A stretch of 5,347 nt of DNA from Acidobacteriota bacterium (GTDB taxonomy: Bacteria; Acidobacteriota; Vicinamibacteria; Vicinamibacterales; 2-12-FULL-66-21): positions 1 through 5,347 of the forward strand of contig JACDDJ010000369.1 in assembly GCA_013817065.1 (NCBI GenBank), in the 5' to 3' direction. Under the pieces are notes generated by a model. The model ran no database searches. It was not told the origin of the DNA and was given only the letters and a program-made list of their open reading frames with translations. Each line of letters starts with the position of its first letter. Position 1 is the stretch's first letter. A program made the position numbers and the translations under genes. This document shows, in pieces, positions 5,097 through 5,347 of the stretch.

Positions 5097-5347
5097 ATGG
5101 CCACCCTCACGTCCCGGTTCGACGAAGCGTTCAATTTCGCGCACGAGATACATGGCGCGCAGACCCGCAAGGGCAATTCGTCACCCTACATCGGACATCT
5201 CATGGGAGTTGCCTCGATCGTGCTCGACGACGGCGGCGGCGAGGACGAAGCGATCGCCGCGCTGTTGCACGACGCCGCGGAGGATCAGGGTGGACGGACG
5301 AGGCTCGAGGAGATCCGCACGCGCTTCGGGGACGGCGTGGCCCGGAT
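5097..5347 (+). CDS. RelA/SpoT-like HD-domain hydrolase (partial, possible (p)ppGpp hydrolase)
   Basis: The first 83 codons are present; the gene runs off the right edge. The N-terminus matches the HD domain of SpoT/Rel and of small alarmone hydrolases (Mesh1/SAH type). HGAQTRKGNSSPYIGHL (19-35) is the family's 'H-x-x-Q-x-R-K-x-x-x-P-Y-x-x-H' segment. His34, His58-Asp59 (LLHDAAEDQGG) and Glu62-Asp63 match the Mn-binding and catalytic H...HD...ED pattern, with the same 24-residue spacing between the first and second metal histidines as in SpoT/Rel. IRTRFGDGVAR fits the following helix. These enzymes remove the 3' pyrophosphate from (p)ppGpp, although many short free-standing members are uncharacterised. 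Whether a synthetase domain follows cannot be seen, but the lack of an N-terminal extension favours a short stand-alone hydrolase. It is divergent from the deacylase gene, 76 bp away. Confidence 0.87.
   Translation, partial: MATLTSRFDEAFNFAHEIHGAQTRKGNSSPYIGHLMGVASIVLDDGGGEDEAIAALLHDAAEDQGGRTRLEEIRTRFGDGVAR

Noticed and set aside
5021..5176. Upstream extension of the deacylase to 5176
   Set aside because: It would overlap the divergent HD gene and translate the GATGTGC repeat; ATG 5020 gives the normal family length.

Overview
The window is high-GC bacterial chromosome carrying ordinary chromosomal genes; nothing in it looks like phage, plasmid, transposon or CRISPR. The combination of an ECF-type sigma factor, a zf-HC2 anti-sigma factor and a secreted repeat protein, next to a small outer-membrane beta-barrel protein and degenerate CACGGATT-type intergenic repeats, points to a Gram-negative bacterium, most likely Acidobacteriota (possibly Vicinamibacteria). 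That placement rests on remembered family resemblance and not on a search.

Layout. Bases 1-1747, minus strand: a three-gene operon of an ECF sigma factor (1172-1747), a membrane-anchored zinc-finger anti-sigma factor (360-1175) and a secreted helical-repeat protein running off the left edge (1-363). Both junctions are 4-bp ATGA start/stop overlaps, so the genes are probably co-transcribed and translationally coupled. Bases 1748-1977: a 230-bp divergent spacer with a degenerate CACGG repeat array, a 10-bp inverted repeat and a small hairpin followed by T5. Bases 1978-2550, plus strand: a secreted outer-membrane beta-barrel protein. Bases 2551-2624: a short spacer mostly filled by a long two-tier hairpin. 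Bases 2625-4466, plus strand: typA/bipA, a complete ribosome-associated translational GTPase. Bases 4467-4519: a convergent junction made of a second CACGG array that runs into both flanking coding ends. Bases 4520-5020, minus strand: a YbaK/ProX-type aminoacyl-tRNA editing deacylase. Bases 5021-5096: a divergent spacer with GATGTGC repeats. Bases 5097-5347, plus strand: the start of a RelA/SpoT-like HD-domain hydrolase, cut by the right edge.

Functionally there are two blocks. The left block is an envelope-signalling cassette: a membrane anti-sigma factor would hold the sigma factor inactive until a periplasmic signal arrives. The secreted repeat protein, and possibly the divergently transcribed barrel protein, would be its partner or target (inference). 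The right block groups genes connected with translation and stringent physiology (TypA, tRNA proofreading, alarmone-type HD hydrolase), but they are on different strands and do not form one operon. I did not find a clearly new system. The most unusual features are non-coding: related short-period repeats at two junctions, one of which includes the stop codons of two convergent genes, and a large hairpin immediately before a typA gene that lacks a well-placed Shine-Dalgarno sequence.
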